In this document: piece by piece, positions 34,195-42,929 of the stretch
How the letters are laid out: the number at the start of each line of letters is the position of its first letter
How positions within the stretch are numbered: position 1 is the first letter of the stretch
Source: Streptacidiphilus carbonis
Lineage (GTDB): Bacteria > Actinomycetota > Actinomycetes > Streptomycetales > Streptomycetaceae
DNA length: 64,000 bases
Direction: 5' to 3'
Assembly (NCBI RefSeq): GCF_000787775.1
Contig: NZ_BBPM01000025.1
Coordinates: forward strand, 42,949 to 106,948
Notes under the pieces: generated by a model
What the model saw: only the letters and a program-made list of their open reading frames with translations
Database searches by the model: none
What the model was told of the DNA's origin: nothing
Translations under genes and position numbers: made by a program

Positions 34195-35241
34195 ATGGCC
34201 AAGAAGCCCGCGAAGAAGGCGCCCGCGCGCGCCGGATCGAACAACGCCGCCACCGCAGTCGCGGGTGGGATCCCCGTCGTCGGCGCGCGCGAGGCGTGCC
34301 CCTGCGGTTCGGGCCGCCGGTACAAGGCGTGCCACGGCCGCGAGGCCTCGCACGCCGTCCAGGAACTGGTGCCGCGTCCGTTCGAGGGGCTGGCCGGCGA
34401 GGGCGACTGGGTGGCGCTGCGCGAGCTGGTCCCGGCCGCGACGGTGCCGCTGACGCTGACCGCCGAGGCCCTCAAGGGCGCCAACGGCGAGGTCCCCTCG
34501 GTGACGCTGGCGACGGTGCTGCCGATGGCCTGGCCCGCGATGCGGCGTCAGGACGGCAGCGTGCTGCTGGGTCTGCAGACGCACGGCTCCTCCGGCGACA
34601 TCAGCCGCGACCTGGGCGACGCGCTGGTCCAGGCGCTGGCCGTGGAGCCGGGCACGCCGGTGCCGCCGCGCCGCCCGGCCGCGGACGCCCCGCGGCTGCA
34701 GGAGCTGCTCGACCACTCCGCGCCGTTCGAGCCGGTCCTGCACAGCGGCTTCGAGTTCTGGCTGGACGACGCGGAGTCCGCCACCGGCGAGGTCGCCGCC
34801 TCGCTGGAGTCCGCCAACGCGACCATCATCCCGACCGTGCGGCTGACCTCGGTCGACACCGCCTACTGGTGCTCGGTGACGGACAAGAACCACCTGCGCT
34901 GGGTGATGCCGTACGCGGAGGACGAGCTGCTGGACGCGCTGGCGCGGCTGGCGGCGAAGGATCAGGAGGCGCCGGGCGAAGCCCGTCGGACCGGGGTGGC
35001 GGCGGCCGACGCGGGGGCCGGCCTGGGCGCGGACACCAAGCTGGTCGGCTCGTTCCGGGCGCACGGGCTGACCGTGCCGGTCTGGGACCTGCCGGCGGAG
35101 ATGACGGCGGAGGAGTGCGAGAAGCCGGCCGCCGCCTTTGTCGAGCGCCTTGCCGGCGCACTCGCCGAAAACGCGCCGCTTACCGCAGCGGAGCGCCGGG
35201 CGCGCGCCGGTCTGGTGAACCGTCAGGTCACCCTCGGCTGA
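34195..35241 (+). CDS. DUF5926 family protein with N-terminal SEC-C zinc motif
   Basis: A 348-residue protein widespread in actinomycetes. The basic Ala/Lys N-terminus (MAKKPAKKAPAR) is followed by the metal-binding motif CPCGSGRRYKACHG at about residues 39-52, as in SecA and YecA tails. The remaining ~290 residues match the DUF5926 pattern (GDWVALRELVPAA, TDKNHLRWVMPYAEDELLDA). The function is unknown. In Streptomyces this gene is characteristically followed, across a structured intergenic RNA, by the convergent prim-pol gene, exactly as here. Confidence 0.88.
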   Translation: MAKKPAKKAPARAGSNNAATAVAGGIPVVGAREACPCGSGRRYKACHGREASHAVQELVPRPFEGLAGEGDWVALRELVPAATVPLTLTAEALKGANGEVPSVTLATVLPMAWPAMRRQDGSVLLGLQTHGSSGDISRDLGDALVQALAVEPGTPVPPRRPAADAPRLQELLDHSAPFEPVLHSGFEFWLDDAESATGEVAASLESANATIIPTVRLTSVDTAYWCSVTDKNHLRWVMPYAEDELLDALARLAAKDQEAPGEARRTGVAAADAGAGLGADTKLVGSFRAHGLTVPVWDLPAEMTAEECEKPAAAFVERLAGALAENAPLTAAERRARAGLVNRQVTLG

Positions 35242-35325
35242 CGGCCCGTCGGAAGTCCGCCTTTACGGATTGCGTCCGATCGGCCACGGTGGGCGACAAT
35301 GCGGGCACACTGACCCATTTAGCCC

Positions 35326-35340
35326 GTGATGTGCATCACA
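35326..35340. promoter_or_regulatory. CRP-like palindrome
   Basis: GTGATGTGCATCACA fits the CRP/FNR-family pattern GTGA-N6-TCAC almost perfectly. It lies between two convergent genes, so it cannot serve a normal protein promoter. It is about 80 bp upstream of the candidate 6C RNA and is a plausible regulator site for that RNA. Confidence 0.6.
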
Positions 35341-35403
35341 ATTCCCCGAGTGGAGCCGAAAACAGTGCCTCCGACTCCTCCCGGGGAATTTGCTTGAGCG
35401 CCA

Positions 35404-35495
35404 AAACTTGTTACGGTTTAAACAGCTCGGTCGCTGGTGCATCCCCCGTCGCCAGCGGCCGAGCATTGTCTTGTGCCGGTGAGAACTCCCGGCAG
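35404..35495 (+). ncRNA. Candidate 6C-type small RNA
   Basis: A 12-bp stem (CTCGGTCGCTGG with CCAGCGGCCGAG, one wobble, 35426-35463) carries the C-rich loop TGCATCCCCCGTCG. A second hairpin follows (TGCCGG/CCGGCA, 35474-35494). Two hairpins with C-rich loops are the hallmark of the actinobacterial 6C RNA. The neighbours DUF5926 and prim-pol are those I recall for the Streptomyces copy. The AT-richer TTGTTACGGTTTAAAC at 35408-35423 could be its promoter or 5' end. Exact ends are not determined. Confidence 0.65.
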
Positions 35496-35501
35496 CGCCG
35501 T

Positions 35502-36200
35502 TCAGTAGGCCAGCCGGGCCCCGTCGGGGACGGCCGCGCTGGCGGCGACCAGAGCACCCATCAGATCGCTCACCGAGGGTAGCCAGGGCGCCCCCCCGGC
35601 CTCCGGGTCCGGCACCGGCTCCCGGGCCCAACGCAGCACCCCCGCCCCGGTCCTGGACGGCGGCAGCACCACGTACCCGCCGCTGCCGTGGTAGCGCAGG
35701 CTGGTCGGCACCCACTTCTGGGCGATCAGCAGCTCCGCCAGCTCCTGCATCGAGTAGGGCGCCACGAGCAGGACATACCTGGTGGGCGTCGCGACCACCG
35801 GGCCGGTCCTGATCCGCAGCGCGTCGAAGTACTCCAGTACCCGCGCCCCGGCCGAGGCCGGCAGGCTCACCGCGGAAACCGGACCGCCGGTCGCCAGCAC
35901 CAGCGGTGCGTCCGAGTGCCGCTGCCACCACCAGCGCACCATCCTGGAGTCGGTGGTCGCAGCAAGTAGCGGCGGATCGAAGGGATGGGCCCCCGGAGTG
36001 GGGCAGTCGGGGCGCGGGCAGCCGCACCCCTCCCACCCTGCGGCGGCCCCGGGCAGCACCGGCCAGCCCCAGTCCTGCGCGATGGTCGTGGCCGCGGACA
36101 GGAGCAGTGACCGCTCCCGGCGGCGGCCGGCGGAAAGCGCCCGTGCGAGCCCTCGTACAAGCAGGTTCCGAGGGCGGATCGTGCTGAGAACCCCGCGCAT
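35502..36200 (-). CDS. Bifunctional DNA primase/polymerase-like (prim-pol) protein
   Basis: A 232-residue protein from ATG 36200; GTG 36206 is an alternative, and GGAAAGG lies upstream of both. It contains the prim-pol AEP pattern: LLSAATTIAQDWGWPVLPGA, then CGCPRPDCPTPGAHPFDP and the helix DSRMVRWWWQRHSDAPLVLA. YVVLPPSRTGAGVLRWAREP follows. Small stand-alone prim-pol proteins of this kind are conserved in Streptomyces. The acidic catalytic residues of full primases are not obvious here, so activity is uncertain. It converges on the 6C-like RNA. Confidence 0.82.
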   Translation of the reverse strand: MRGVLSTIRPRNLLVRGLARALSAGRRRERSLLLSAATTIAQDWGWPVLPGAAAGWEGCGCPRPDCPTPGAHPFDPPLLAATTDSRMVRWWWQRHSDAPLVLATGGPVSAVSLPASAGARVLEYFDALRIRTGPVVATPTRYVLLVAPYSMQELAELLIAQKWVPTSLRYHGSGGYVVLPPSRTGAGVLRWAREPVPDPEAGGAPWLPSVSDLMGALVAASAAVPDGARLAY

Positions 36201-36618
36201 GAGCACTCGTTCCTTTCCGTGACCAGTCAAGGATCGGTACGTGATCTCGCGCAACGAGAAGCGCACCACGCCCGACGCGCTCTGCGGAACCTGGCGGGGG
36301 GTGGCGCAGGGTGGCGATTGTTTCGCCGGCCCTGTCTGGACTTGTACCCCGGAACCCGGATGTTGCCTCAGCATTCCCGCTCCGGCTTGCGGGATGTTTT
36401 CGGGCTGCTTCCCCGGGCGGCCCCGCCGTCGGGCCTCACGAACGCGCTCACTCACGAGATTGACGCATCGTCCGGAATGACGCGGAAGAACCGGCGACGG
36501 TTCCACCGAACGGGTTGCCCTGAGCCGCAGCGGCCGCGGTCAGCGACTTGGCATGCTCCAGATGAGACACTGCGCGGAACAGGCAACGCCGGACCCCTCG
36601 TGCTCGTACGATCCGCTC
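36201..36618. other. Divergent intergenic region
   Basis: A 418-bp gap between divergently transcribed genes. It must hold two promoters. The only feature I see is a small inverted repeat GAACCG-GCGA-CGGTTC at 36488-36503. No convincing small gene is visible. Confidence 0.4.
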
Positions 36619-37434
36619 ATGGACGCGCAACCGCCCTCCGCGGGCACCACGGACACCCCCGCCGAACGCCCGGCCGAACGCGCTGTCGCCGTGGTGATGG
36701 CGGCCCATGACGAAGCGTCACGGATCGCGCTGACCGTGCTCGCGGCACGGCGGCTGCCCGGGGTGGACCTGGTCGTGGTGGTGGACGCCGGCTCGGGCGA
36801 CTCCACCGCTCGGGTCGCCGAGGAGTCCGGGGCCGAGGTGCTCCGGCTGGGGGCGCGGACCGGGCGCACCGAGGCGCTGCTGCGCGGCGTGGCGAGGGTC
36901 GCAGAGCTGGACGCTGCGGCGGCGGCAGCGCAGGCGGCGACAGCAGCGCAGGCGGCGGCGACGGAGGCCGGATCAGCGGTGGCCGGATCAGGGCGGTCCG
37001 GCCCGCGGCATCTGCTCCTCCTGGAGCCCGACATCCAGTCCGGCGCCGCCGAGGCGGTCCGGCTGCTGGAGCCGGTCCAGGCCGGCGAGGCCGATGCCGT
37101 GATCGCCCGGGTCGGGGGCGCGGAACCGGAGCCCGGCGCTGCCGCGCGCCGTGCGCGCCGGGGCATCGAGCGGGCCACCGGTTTTCCCGTCGGCCGTCCC
37201 GTCGCGACCGAACTATGCCTGACCAGGGAGGCCTTTGCGGCCGCCGAACCGCTCTCCGACGGAGCGGGTGCGTCAGCCGGTCTGATCATCGACTTGATGC
37301 GACGTGGATTCCGGGTCGCCGACGTGCAGGTCGACTGGTCCCACCGGCCGCGACGGCGGGGAGTACGGGCCGCGCTGCGGGAGTTCGGGCAATGGCGCGA
37401 GGTCGGCCGGACGCTCTCCGCGCACCGCGGATGA
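36619..37434 (+). CDS. Family 2 glycosyltransferase-like protein
   Basis: A 271-residue GT-A fold protein from ATG 36619. The nucleotide-sugar half is visible as VVMAAHDEASRIALTVLAA and VDLVVVVDAGSGDSTARVAEES. LLLLEPDIQSG takes the place of the usual DxD stretch, so the metal-binding motif looks weak. An Ala-rich insertion lies at about residues 105-135. The C-terminus has FRVADVQVDWSHRPRRRGVRA as in many GT2 proteins. There is no transmembrane segment. The acceptor is unknown and activity uncertain. Confidence 0.72.
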   Translation: MDAQPPSAGTTDTPAERPAERAVAVVMAAHDEASRIALTVLAARRLPGVDLVVVVDAGSGDSTARVAEESGAEVLRLGARTGRTEALLRGVARVAELDAAAAAAQAATAAQAAATEAGSAVAGSGRSGPRHLLLLEPDIQSGAAEAVRLLEPVQAGEADAVIARVGGAEPEPGAAARRARRGIERATGFPVGRPVATELCLTREAFAAAEPLSDGAGASAGLIIDLMRRGFRVADVQVDWSHRPRRRGVRAALREFGQWREVGRTLSAHRG

Positions 37435-37659
37435 CCAGCGATGTTTTTCGGCCAGATATTCGGGCAAAGACACCAATCACCTGGCACCTCACAGTCCTGG
37501 ACATCACCCGATCGGTGTGTGTAGAAGTAAGTCACTAATTGCCTCACGGCATGACACGGGGGTGCAAAATTAGTTATTTCGGACAAATCCATTCACGCTC
37601 TGTCTTCCCCCTCGGTGCGTCCCCCTTCCAGCCCGCACCCGCAGCGAAGGGCGCACACC

Positions 37660-39249
37660 ATGGCTGACTCCCCTTCACCCCGCTCCGGCCGCACACTCGA
37701 CGGGCAGGCGACCGCCGTCCCGGCGCCCTCCACCGGGCCGGCACCGACCGGCCTCGGCCGCACCGGCAGCCCCACCGGCGTCCCCACCAACGGCCCCACC
37801 GGCGCCTCGGCCAGGGCCGGCGCCGAACAGTCCGAGCTTTCCGAGCTCACCACCCTCTACGAGCTGACCGAGCGACTGACCGCGGCCTCCGGCCTGGAGG
37901 AGACCCTGCGCGGAGCCCTCAAGGCCGGCGCCGCCATCCTCGGCGCCCAGCGCGGCATGCTGCTGCTCGCCGACGCCCCTGTGCACAGCGCCGACGTACC
38001 CGACGCCCCGGACGGCCTCGCCGCGTTCGGCACTATCGACTCCCCCGGCACCACCATCGGCTACGGCCTGGACCGTCCCTCCCTCGGCGCGCTGGAGACC
38101 GTGCCGCGCGACAGCGGCCCCTACGCCGGCCTGCTCGAAGGCGCGAGCCAGGCCATGACCTGGGGGCTGCTGAGCCCCGAGCCCGCCGCGGCCGGGGCGA
38201 GCGCCGGGGTCGTCGGTGACCGCTTCCGCGAGGTGGCCGCACAGATGGGCATCGACGCCTCCTTCGCCCTCCCTCTCGCGGCCCCCGGTGAAGTCGGTGA
38301 ACCCTTCGGCGCGGCCATCTGGTTCTTCTCAGCCGCACCCGGCGCGCTCGACTCCGCGGAGGTTCTCCCGGTCTGGGGTGCACAGGGGTACGGGACGTCG
38401 CGCCCCGGGAGAGCGGAACACGACAAGCCCGCGGTCCCCACCGAAGGCCAGCAGCGCCTGGCCGCGCTCTACTGCTCCGCCGCCTCCCGGCTGATCGCCA
38501 AGGAGATCGAGCGCGACCGGCTCCGCCGCACCACCGAGGCGCTGCGCCGCGGCCTGCTGCCGGACCGGCTCCCCCGGGTCCCCGGGATCCAGCTCGCCGC
38601 CCGCTGCCTGCCCGCCGGGCTGGACCTCTCCGCGGGCAGCGACTGGTACGACGCGCTGGCCCTGCCGGACGGCAGCCTGGCCCTGAGCGTCGGCAGCGTC
38701 AACGGCGGCGGCCCCGACTGCGCCGCCGCGATGGGCCGGATCCGCGCGGCGCTGCGCGCCTACGCCGTACTGGAGGGCGAGGACCCGGTCTCCGTCCTCG
38801 GCGACCTGGAGCTGCTGCTGAAGACCACCGAGCCGGCCCGTACCGCGACCGCGCTCTACGCCTACCTGGACCCGCGCACCCGGCAGCTGTCCATCGCCGG
38901 TGCCGGGCAGTGCCCGCCGCTGCTGGTGACCTCCTTCGGCGCCAGCTTCGTGGAGACCTCGCTGTCCGCGCCGCTGGGCATGCTGAGCTGCTGGGAGGCC
39001 CCGGGCGTGGAGCTCCGGGCGGACCGCGGCGACCTCCTGCTGCTCTACACCGAGGGCCTGGCCCGCCGCTGCGGCAGCTCGCTGCACGCCGGACAGGCCA
39101 AGCTGCGCTCGGCCGCGGCGGCGGCCCCGCGCGAGGCCCGGCACGACCCGGACCGCTTCTGCGCCCACCTGCTCAGCACCTGCCTGGACGGCGCGGACGG
39201 CCCGGCCGGAGCCGACGACATCGTGCTGCTGGCGGCGGGCTTCGAGTAG
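37660..39249 (+). CDS. GAF-PP2C (SpoIIE-type) phosphatase family protein, degenerate metal site
   Basis: A 529-residue protein from ATG 37660 with GCGAAGGG eight bases before. Residues ~60-270 are a GAF-like sensor (LYELTERLTAASGLEETLRG, GAAILGAQRGMLLLAD). Residues ~290-529 are a SpoIIE/PP2C domain (LRRGLLPDRLPRVPGIQLAA, DWYDALALPDG, LLLYTEGLARR, ADDIVLLAAGFE). The usual GDV.G.G metal motif reads GSVNGGG and the usual GGDWYD reads GSDWYD, so at least one metal-binding Asp is missing. Family members dephosphorylate anti-anti-sigma factors. This one may be a pseudophosphatase or binding protein. Confidence 0.85.
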   Translation: MADSPSPRSGRTLDGQATAVPAPSTGPAPTGLGRTGSPTGVPTNGPTGASARAGAEQSELSELTTLYELTERLTAASGLEETLRGALKAGAAILGAQRGMLLLADAPVHSADVPDAPDGLAAFGTIDSPGTTIGYGLDRPSLGALETVPRDSGPYAGLLEGASQAMTWGLLSPEPAAAGASAGVVGDRFREVAAQMGIDASFALPLAAPGEVGEPFGAAIWFFSAAPGALDSAEVLPVWGAQGYGTSRPGRAEHDKPAVPTEGQQRLAALYCSAASRLIAKEIERDRLRRTTEALRRGLLPDRLPRVPGIQLAARCLPAGLDLSAGSDWYDALALPDGSLALSVGSVNGGGPDCAAAMGRIRAALRAYAVLEGEDPVSVLGDLELLLKTTEPARTATALYAYLDPRTRQLSIAGAGQCPPLLVTSFGASFVETSLSAPLGMLSCWEAPGVELRADRGDLLLLYTEGLARRCGSSLHAGQAKLRSAAAAAPREARHDPDRFCAHLLSTCLDGADGPAGADDIVLLAAGFE

Positions 39250-39280
39250 GCGGCTGTTCGCAGCGGCCGAGCAGCGCCTG

Positions 39281-39338
39281 CGTAGTAGCTCCGACGGAGC
39301 AGGTCTGACGGAGCAGGTCCGGCGTAGTAGCTCCGACG
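39281..39338 (+). repeat. Short intergenic direct repeats
   Basis: CGTAGTAGCTCCGACG occurs at 39281-39296 and 39323-39338. Between them GACGGAGCAGGTC occurs twice with a 14-bp period (39293-39305 and 39307-39319). All lie between the PP2C and aminopeptidase genes. The function is unknown. Confidence 0.7.
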
Positions 39339-39448
39339 TAAGGGACGAAGAGGTCCTCCGCCCCTTTCGACCACCTGTTCCCAGGTCCTAGGATCGTAGG
39401 GACCGCCCCCGTCAGCGGGTGGTCCCGCACGAGCAGGAGGCGACGCAG

Positions 39449-40966
39449 GTGAACGACGCGACCGAGGCGACCGCGACCGAGCCGATCACGACCGAGGCCG
39501 CCGAGGCTGTCGAGGCCGTCGACGAGGAGCAGGACCAGCCGATCAAGGCCCGTAAGAACGGCCTCTACCCGGCGCTCTCGGACGAGCTCGCCGAGGTGAT
39601 GAAGTCCGGCTGGGCCGACACCGAGCTGCGCGACCTGGCACCGCTGGAGCAGTCGGCCTACGCGGCCAAGCGCCGCGCCGCGCTGTCCGCCCGCTTCCCC
39701 GGCGACCGCCTGGTGATCCCGGCCGGGAGCCTGAAGACCCGCGCCAACGACACCGAGTACCCGTTCCGGGCCGCCACCGAGTACGTCCACCTCACCGGCG
39801 ACCAGACCCAGGACGCCGTACTGGTGCTGGAGCCGCGCGCCGAGGGCGGCCACGACGCCACCGCCTACCTGCTGCCGCGCTCCAACCGCGAGAACGGCGA
39901 GTTCTGGCTCGACGGCCAGGGCGAGCTGTGGGTCGGCCGCCGGCACAGCCTCGCCGAGGGCGAGGCGCTGCTCGGCCTGCCCACCCGCGACGTCCGCCAG
40001 GTCGTCGCCGAGCTGACCCTGGCGGCCGAGGAGAAGCCGGCCGCCACCAGGATCGTCCGCTCCTACGACGCCGCACTGGAGTCCGCGCTCGCCGAGCACA
40101 CCACCAAGCACGGCGACGAGGAGCTGCGGGTCTTCCTCAGCGAGCTGCGCCTGGTCAAGGACGAGTGGGAGGTCGCCCAGCTGCAGGCCGCCTGCGACGC
40201 CACCGCCAAGGGCTTCACCGACGTGGTGCGCGAGCTGGCCCAGGCCGTGGCCAGCTCCGAGCGCTGGATCGAGGGCACCTTCTACCGGCGGGCCCGGGTC
40301 GAGGGCAACGACATCGGCTACGGCTCCATCTGCGCGGCGGGACCGCACGCCACCACCCTGCACTGGGTCCGCAACGACGGCGAGGTCCGCCCCGGCGAGC
40401 TGCTGCTGCTGGACGCCGGCGTCGAGACGCACACCCTCTACACCGCCGACGTCACCCGCACCCTGCCGATCGACGGCAGCTTCAACGAGCTGCAGCGCAA
40501 GATCTACGACGCGGTCTACGACTCGCAGGAGGCCGGCATCGCGGCCGTGAGGCCGGGCGCCCGCTACCGCGACTTCCACGAGGCCAGCCAGCGGGTGCTG
40601 GCCGAGCGCCTGGTCGAGTGGGGCCTGGTCGAGGGCCCGGTGGACCGCGTGCTGGAGCTGGCGCTGCAGCGCCGCTGGACCCTGCACGGCACCGGCCACA
40701 TGCTCGGCCTGGACGTCCACGACTGCGCCCAGGCGCGCACCGAGGCTTATGTCGACTGCGTGCTGGAGCCGGGCATGGTGCTCACCGTCGAGCCCGGCCT
40801 GTACTTCCAGGCCGACGACCTGACGGTGCCGGAGGAGTACCGCGGCATCGGCGTCCGGATCGAGGACGACATCCTGGTCACCGCCGACGGCAGCCTCAAC
40901 CTCTCGGCCGCGCTGCCCCGCAGCTCGACCGAGGTCGAGGCCTGGATGGCCGGCCTCAAGGACTGA
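39449..40966 (+). CDS. pepP: Aminopeptidase P family (Xaa-Pro, M24B) metallopeptidase
   Basis: A 505-residue pita-bread metallopeptidase from GTG 39449, eight bases after GCAGGAGG. An acidic Glu/Ala N-terminus (~40 residues) precedes the aminopeptidase P N-domain (YAAKRRAALSARFPGDRLVI). The catalytic domain supplies the expected dinuclear metal ligands: Asp in LLLDAGVE and TADVTR (~322-333), His in HGTGHMLGLDVHD (~413), Glu in TVEPGLYF (~447) and the last Glu in GVRIEDDILVT. It removes N-terminal residues ahead of proline. Cytosolic and monocistronic. Confidence 0.94.
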   Translation: MNDATEATATEPITTEAAEAVEAVDEEQDQPIKARKNGLYPALSDELAEVMKSGWADTELRDLAPLEQSAYAAKRRAALSARFPGDRLVIPAGSLKTRANDTEYPFRAATEYVHLTGDQTQDAVLVLEPRAEGGHDATAYLLPRSNRENGEFWLDGQGELWVGRRHSLAEGEALLGLPTRDVRQVVAELTLAAEEKPAATRIVRSYDAALESALAEHTTKHGDEELRVFLSELRLVKDEWEVAQLQAACDATAKGFTDVVRELAQAVASSERWIEGTFYRRARVEGNDIGYGSICAAGPHATTLHWVRNDGEVRPGELLLLDAGVETHTLYTADVTRTLPIDGSFNELQRKIYDAVYDSQEAGIAAVRPGARYRDFHEASQRVLAERLVEWGLVEGPVDRVLELALQRRWTLHGTGHMLGLDVHDCAQARTEAYVDCVLEPGMVLTVEPGLYFQADDLTVPEEYRGIGVRIEDDILVTADGSLNLSAALPRSSTEVEAWMAGLKD

Positions 40967-41053
40967 CAGCCGGTCCACGGCGATGGCGGCCGTGGCGGCG
41001 GTGGTGGTGGTGGTGGCGATGGCGGTAACCGCGGGCCCCGTTAGGATCCCGCC

Positions 41054-42052
41054 ATGCTGACCATCGCCGCACGGCCGCCGTCAGAGACCGCGCACACGGT
41101 CGCCGTGCTCGCCTTCGACGGCATGACTCCCTTCGAACTCGGCGTGGTGGTCGAGGTGTTCGGGCTGCACCGGCCCGAACTCGGCGAGCTGCCCTGGTAC
41201 GAGTTGAAGGTCTGCGCCGAGCAGCCGGGACGTGATCTGCGGGCCGTCGGCGGATTCAGTCTGAAGGCCGAGCACGGCCTGGACGTGCTGGCGGCCGCGG
41301 ACACGGTGATCGTGCCGGGCGTCCCCGACGCCCGGGGCGAGGCGTCACCGGCGCTGGTCGCCGCCCTGCGCGCGGCCCATGCGCGGGGCGCACGGCTGGT
41401 GTCGATCTGCTCGGGCGCCTTCGCGCTGGCCGCCGCCGGACTACTGGACGGCCGCCGGGCCACCACGCACTGGCGCTACGCCCAGCAGTTGGCCGAGCGG
41501 TTCCCGGCGGTCCAGGTCGATCCCGACGTCCTCTATGTCGACAACGGCGCCGTGCTGACCAGCGCCGGCAGCGCGGCCGGCATCGACCTGTGCCTCTACC
41601 TGGTGCGCAGCGACCACGGCGCGAGGGTCGCCAACACCGTCGCCCGCCGCTTCGTGGTGCCGCCGCACCGGGAGGGCGGGCACGCCCAGTTCATCGAGGC
41701 GGCGGTGCGGGCGGTGCCGGAGGAGGACGACGGGGTGGGCCGCAGCATGGCCTGGGCCCTGGACCGGCTGGCACAACCGCTGACCGTGCCGGTGCTGGCC
41801 CGCGCGGCGAGCATGTCCGAACGCTCCTACCTGCGGCACTTCACCCGCCGCAACGGCACCAGCCCGATGCGCTGGGTCATCGCCCAGCGGGTGGCGGCCA
41901 GCCTCCCGCTGCTGGAAGCCGGAGGCGGCTCCGTCGAGGAGGTCGCCGCCGCGGTGGGCTTCGACAGCCCGGCCACCTACCGCCACCACTTCGCCCGCGC
42001 GATGCGGACCACGCCTACGGCCTACCGCCGCAGTTTCGGCACCGCGGCGTGA
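41054..42052 (+). CDS. GlxA family AraC-type regulator (DJ-1/PfpI + HTH)
   Basis: A 332-residue regulator. Residues ~15-185 are a DJ-1/PfpI glutamine-amidotransferase-like domain (VAVLAFDGMTPFELGVVVEV, then VSICSGAFALAAAGLL with the nucleophile-elbow Cys). Residues ~225-325 are two AraC helix-turn-helix motifs (LTVPVLARAASMSERSYLRH, VEEVAAAVGFDSPATYRHHF). Members respond to small molecules such as choline or betaine derivatives in some bacteria. The ligand is unknown here. It ends 32 bp before a perfect hairpin shared with the convergent tipA gene. Confidence 0.92.
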   Translation: MLTIAARPPSETAHTVAVLAFDGMTPFELGVVVEVFGLHRPELGELPWYELKVCAEQPGRDLRAVGGFSLKAEHGLDVLAAADTVIVPGVPDARGEASPALVAALRAAHARGARLVSICSGAFALAAAGLLDGRRATTHWRYAQQLAERFPAVQVDPDVLYVDNGAVLTSAGSAAGIDLCLYLVRSDHGARVANTVARRFVVPPHREGGHAQFIEAAVRAVPEEDDGVGRSMAWALDRLAQPLTVPVLARAASMSERSYLRHFTRRNGTSPMRWVIAQRVAASLPLLEAGGGSVEEVAAAVGFDSPATYRHHFARAMRTTPTAYRRSFGTAA

Positions 42053-42083
42053 GCGGGTGCGCGTCGGCCGGCGGTCGAGGTCC

Positions 42084-42125
42084 GCGCAGTTCCCCGCGCC
42101 CCCTCAGGGGCGCGGGGAACTGCGC
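42084..42125. terminator. Bidirectional hairpin between convergent genes (GGGGCGCGGGGAACTGCGC family)
   Basis: GCGCAGTTCCCCGCGCCCC is followed almost at once by its reverse complement, giving arms of about 19 bp and a tiny loop. It lies between the convergent GlxA-type and tipA genes. The same arm sequence recurs at 34066, 59498 and 62451-62527 in this window. Confidence 0.8.
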
Positions 42126-42144
42126 GCAACGGCGGAGGAGCCCC

Positions 42145-42906
42145 TCAGCGGACCTCGTGACGGTCGGCGTTGGCGATGACGGCGTCGTGGAACCACTGCG
42201 CCGCCCCCTCGGCCAACTGCTCGTACGTGGCCTGGAAGCGCTCGTCGGCGACGAACATCTCGGCGAGGCCCCGCTGCACGGTGTAGCTGCAGTCGTAGAA
42301 GTTGCGGCAGACGTGCTGCCGGTGCTCCTCGGCGATGTCCATCGCCGCACCGCTGTTCGAGGCGACGCCGCTCCGTACCGCGGCCGAGATCCGTCGCATG
42401 ATCTCGTCGCCCTCGGCCTTGATCCGGATCCAGTCGTCCTTGCTGAGCTCCGCCGCCCTCCGCTGCGACTGCTTCCACGCCTCGGACCCGCCCCACCGCT
42501 GCTGGGCCTCGTCCTCGTACTCCTGGTAGCCCTCACCGAAGATCTCGAACTTCTCCTCGGGGCTGAGGTTGATACCCATACTCCGTGCCTCCAGTGCTTC
42601 CTCCACGGCCGCCGCCATCTGCTGGAGCCGCTCGATCCGCCCGGTGAGCAGCGCGTGCTGACGCCGCAGGTGCTCGGAGGGGGAGACCTCGCGGTCGTCC
42701 AGGATGCCGGCGATCTCTTCGAGGGAGAACCCGAGCTCGCGGTAGAACAGGATCTGCTGCAGCCGGTCCAGGTCGGCGTCGTCGTACCGGCGGTAGCCGC
42801 CCGCGGTACGGCCGCTCGGCGACAGCAGCTTGATCTCGTCGTAGTGGTGCAGGGTGCGCACGGTGGTTCCGGCGAACCCGGCGACCTGGCCTACCGAGTA
42901 GCTCAT
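42145..42906 (-). CDS. tipA: MerR family multidrug/thiopeptide-responsive regulator TipA
   Basis: A 253-residue TipAL-like protein from ATG 42906. The N-terminal MerR domain reads SYSVGQVAGFAGTTVRTLHH, followed by YRRYDDADLDRLQQILFYRE. A coiled-coil linker (LEARSMGINLSPEEKFEIFG) contains a Met-Gly-Ile start like that used for the separately translated TipAS form in S. lividans. The C-terminal ~140 residues are the TipAS drug-binding domain (AEEHRQHVCRNFYDCSYTVQ), including the Cys that in TipAS bonds covalently to thiopeptides such as thiostrepton. A ptipA-like promoter lies directly upstream, indicating autoactivation. Confidence 0.93.
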   Translation of the reverse strand: MSYSVGQVAGFAGTTVRTLHHYDEIKLLSPSGRTAGGYRRYDDADLDRLQQILFYRELGFSLEEIAGILDDREVSPSEHLRRQHALLTGRIERLQQMAAAVEEALEARSMGINLSPEEKFEIFGEGYQEYEDEAQQRWGGSEAWKQSQRRAAELSKDDWIRIKAEGDEIMRRISAAVRSGVASNSGAAMDIAEEHRQHVCRNFYDCSYTVQRGLAEMFVADERFQATYEQLAEGAAQWFHDAVIANADRHEVR

Positions 42907-42929
42907 GGCTCTCTCTCCCTTCCGCCGTC

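Noticed and set aside
40976-41032. GGT/GGC trinucleotide-rich stretch as a regulatory repeat
   Set aside because: It is short and imperfect. It looks like ordinary GC-rich low-complexity spacer before the GlxA-type gene.
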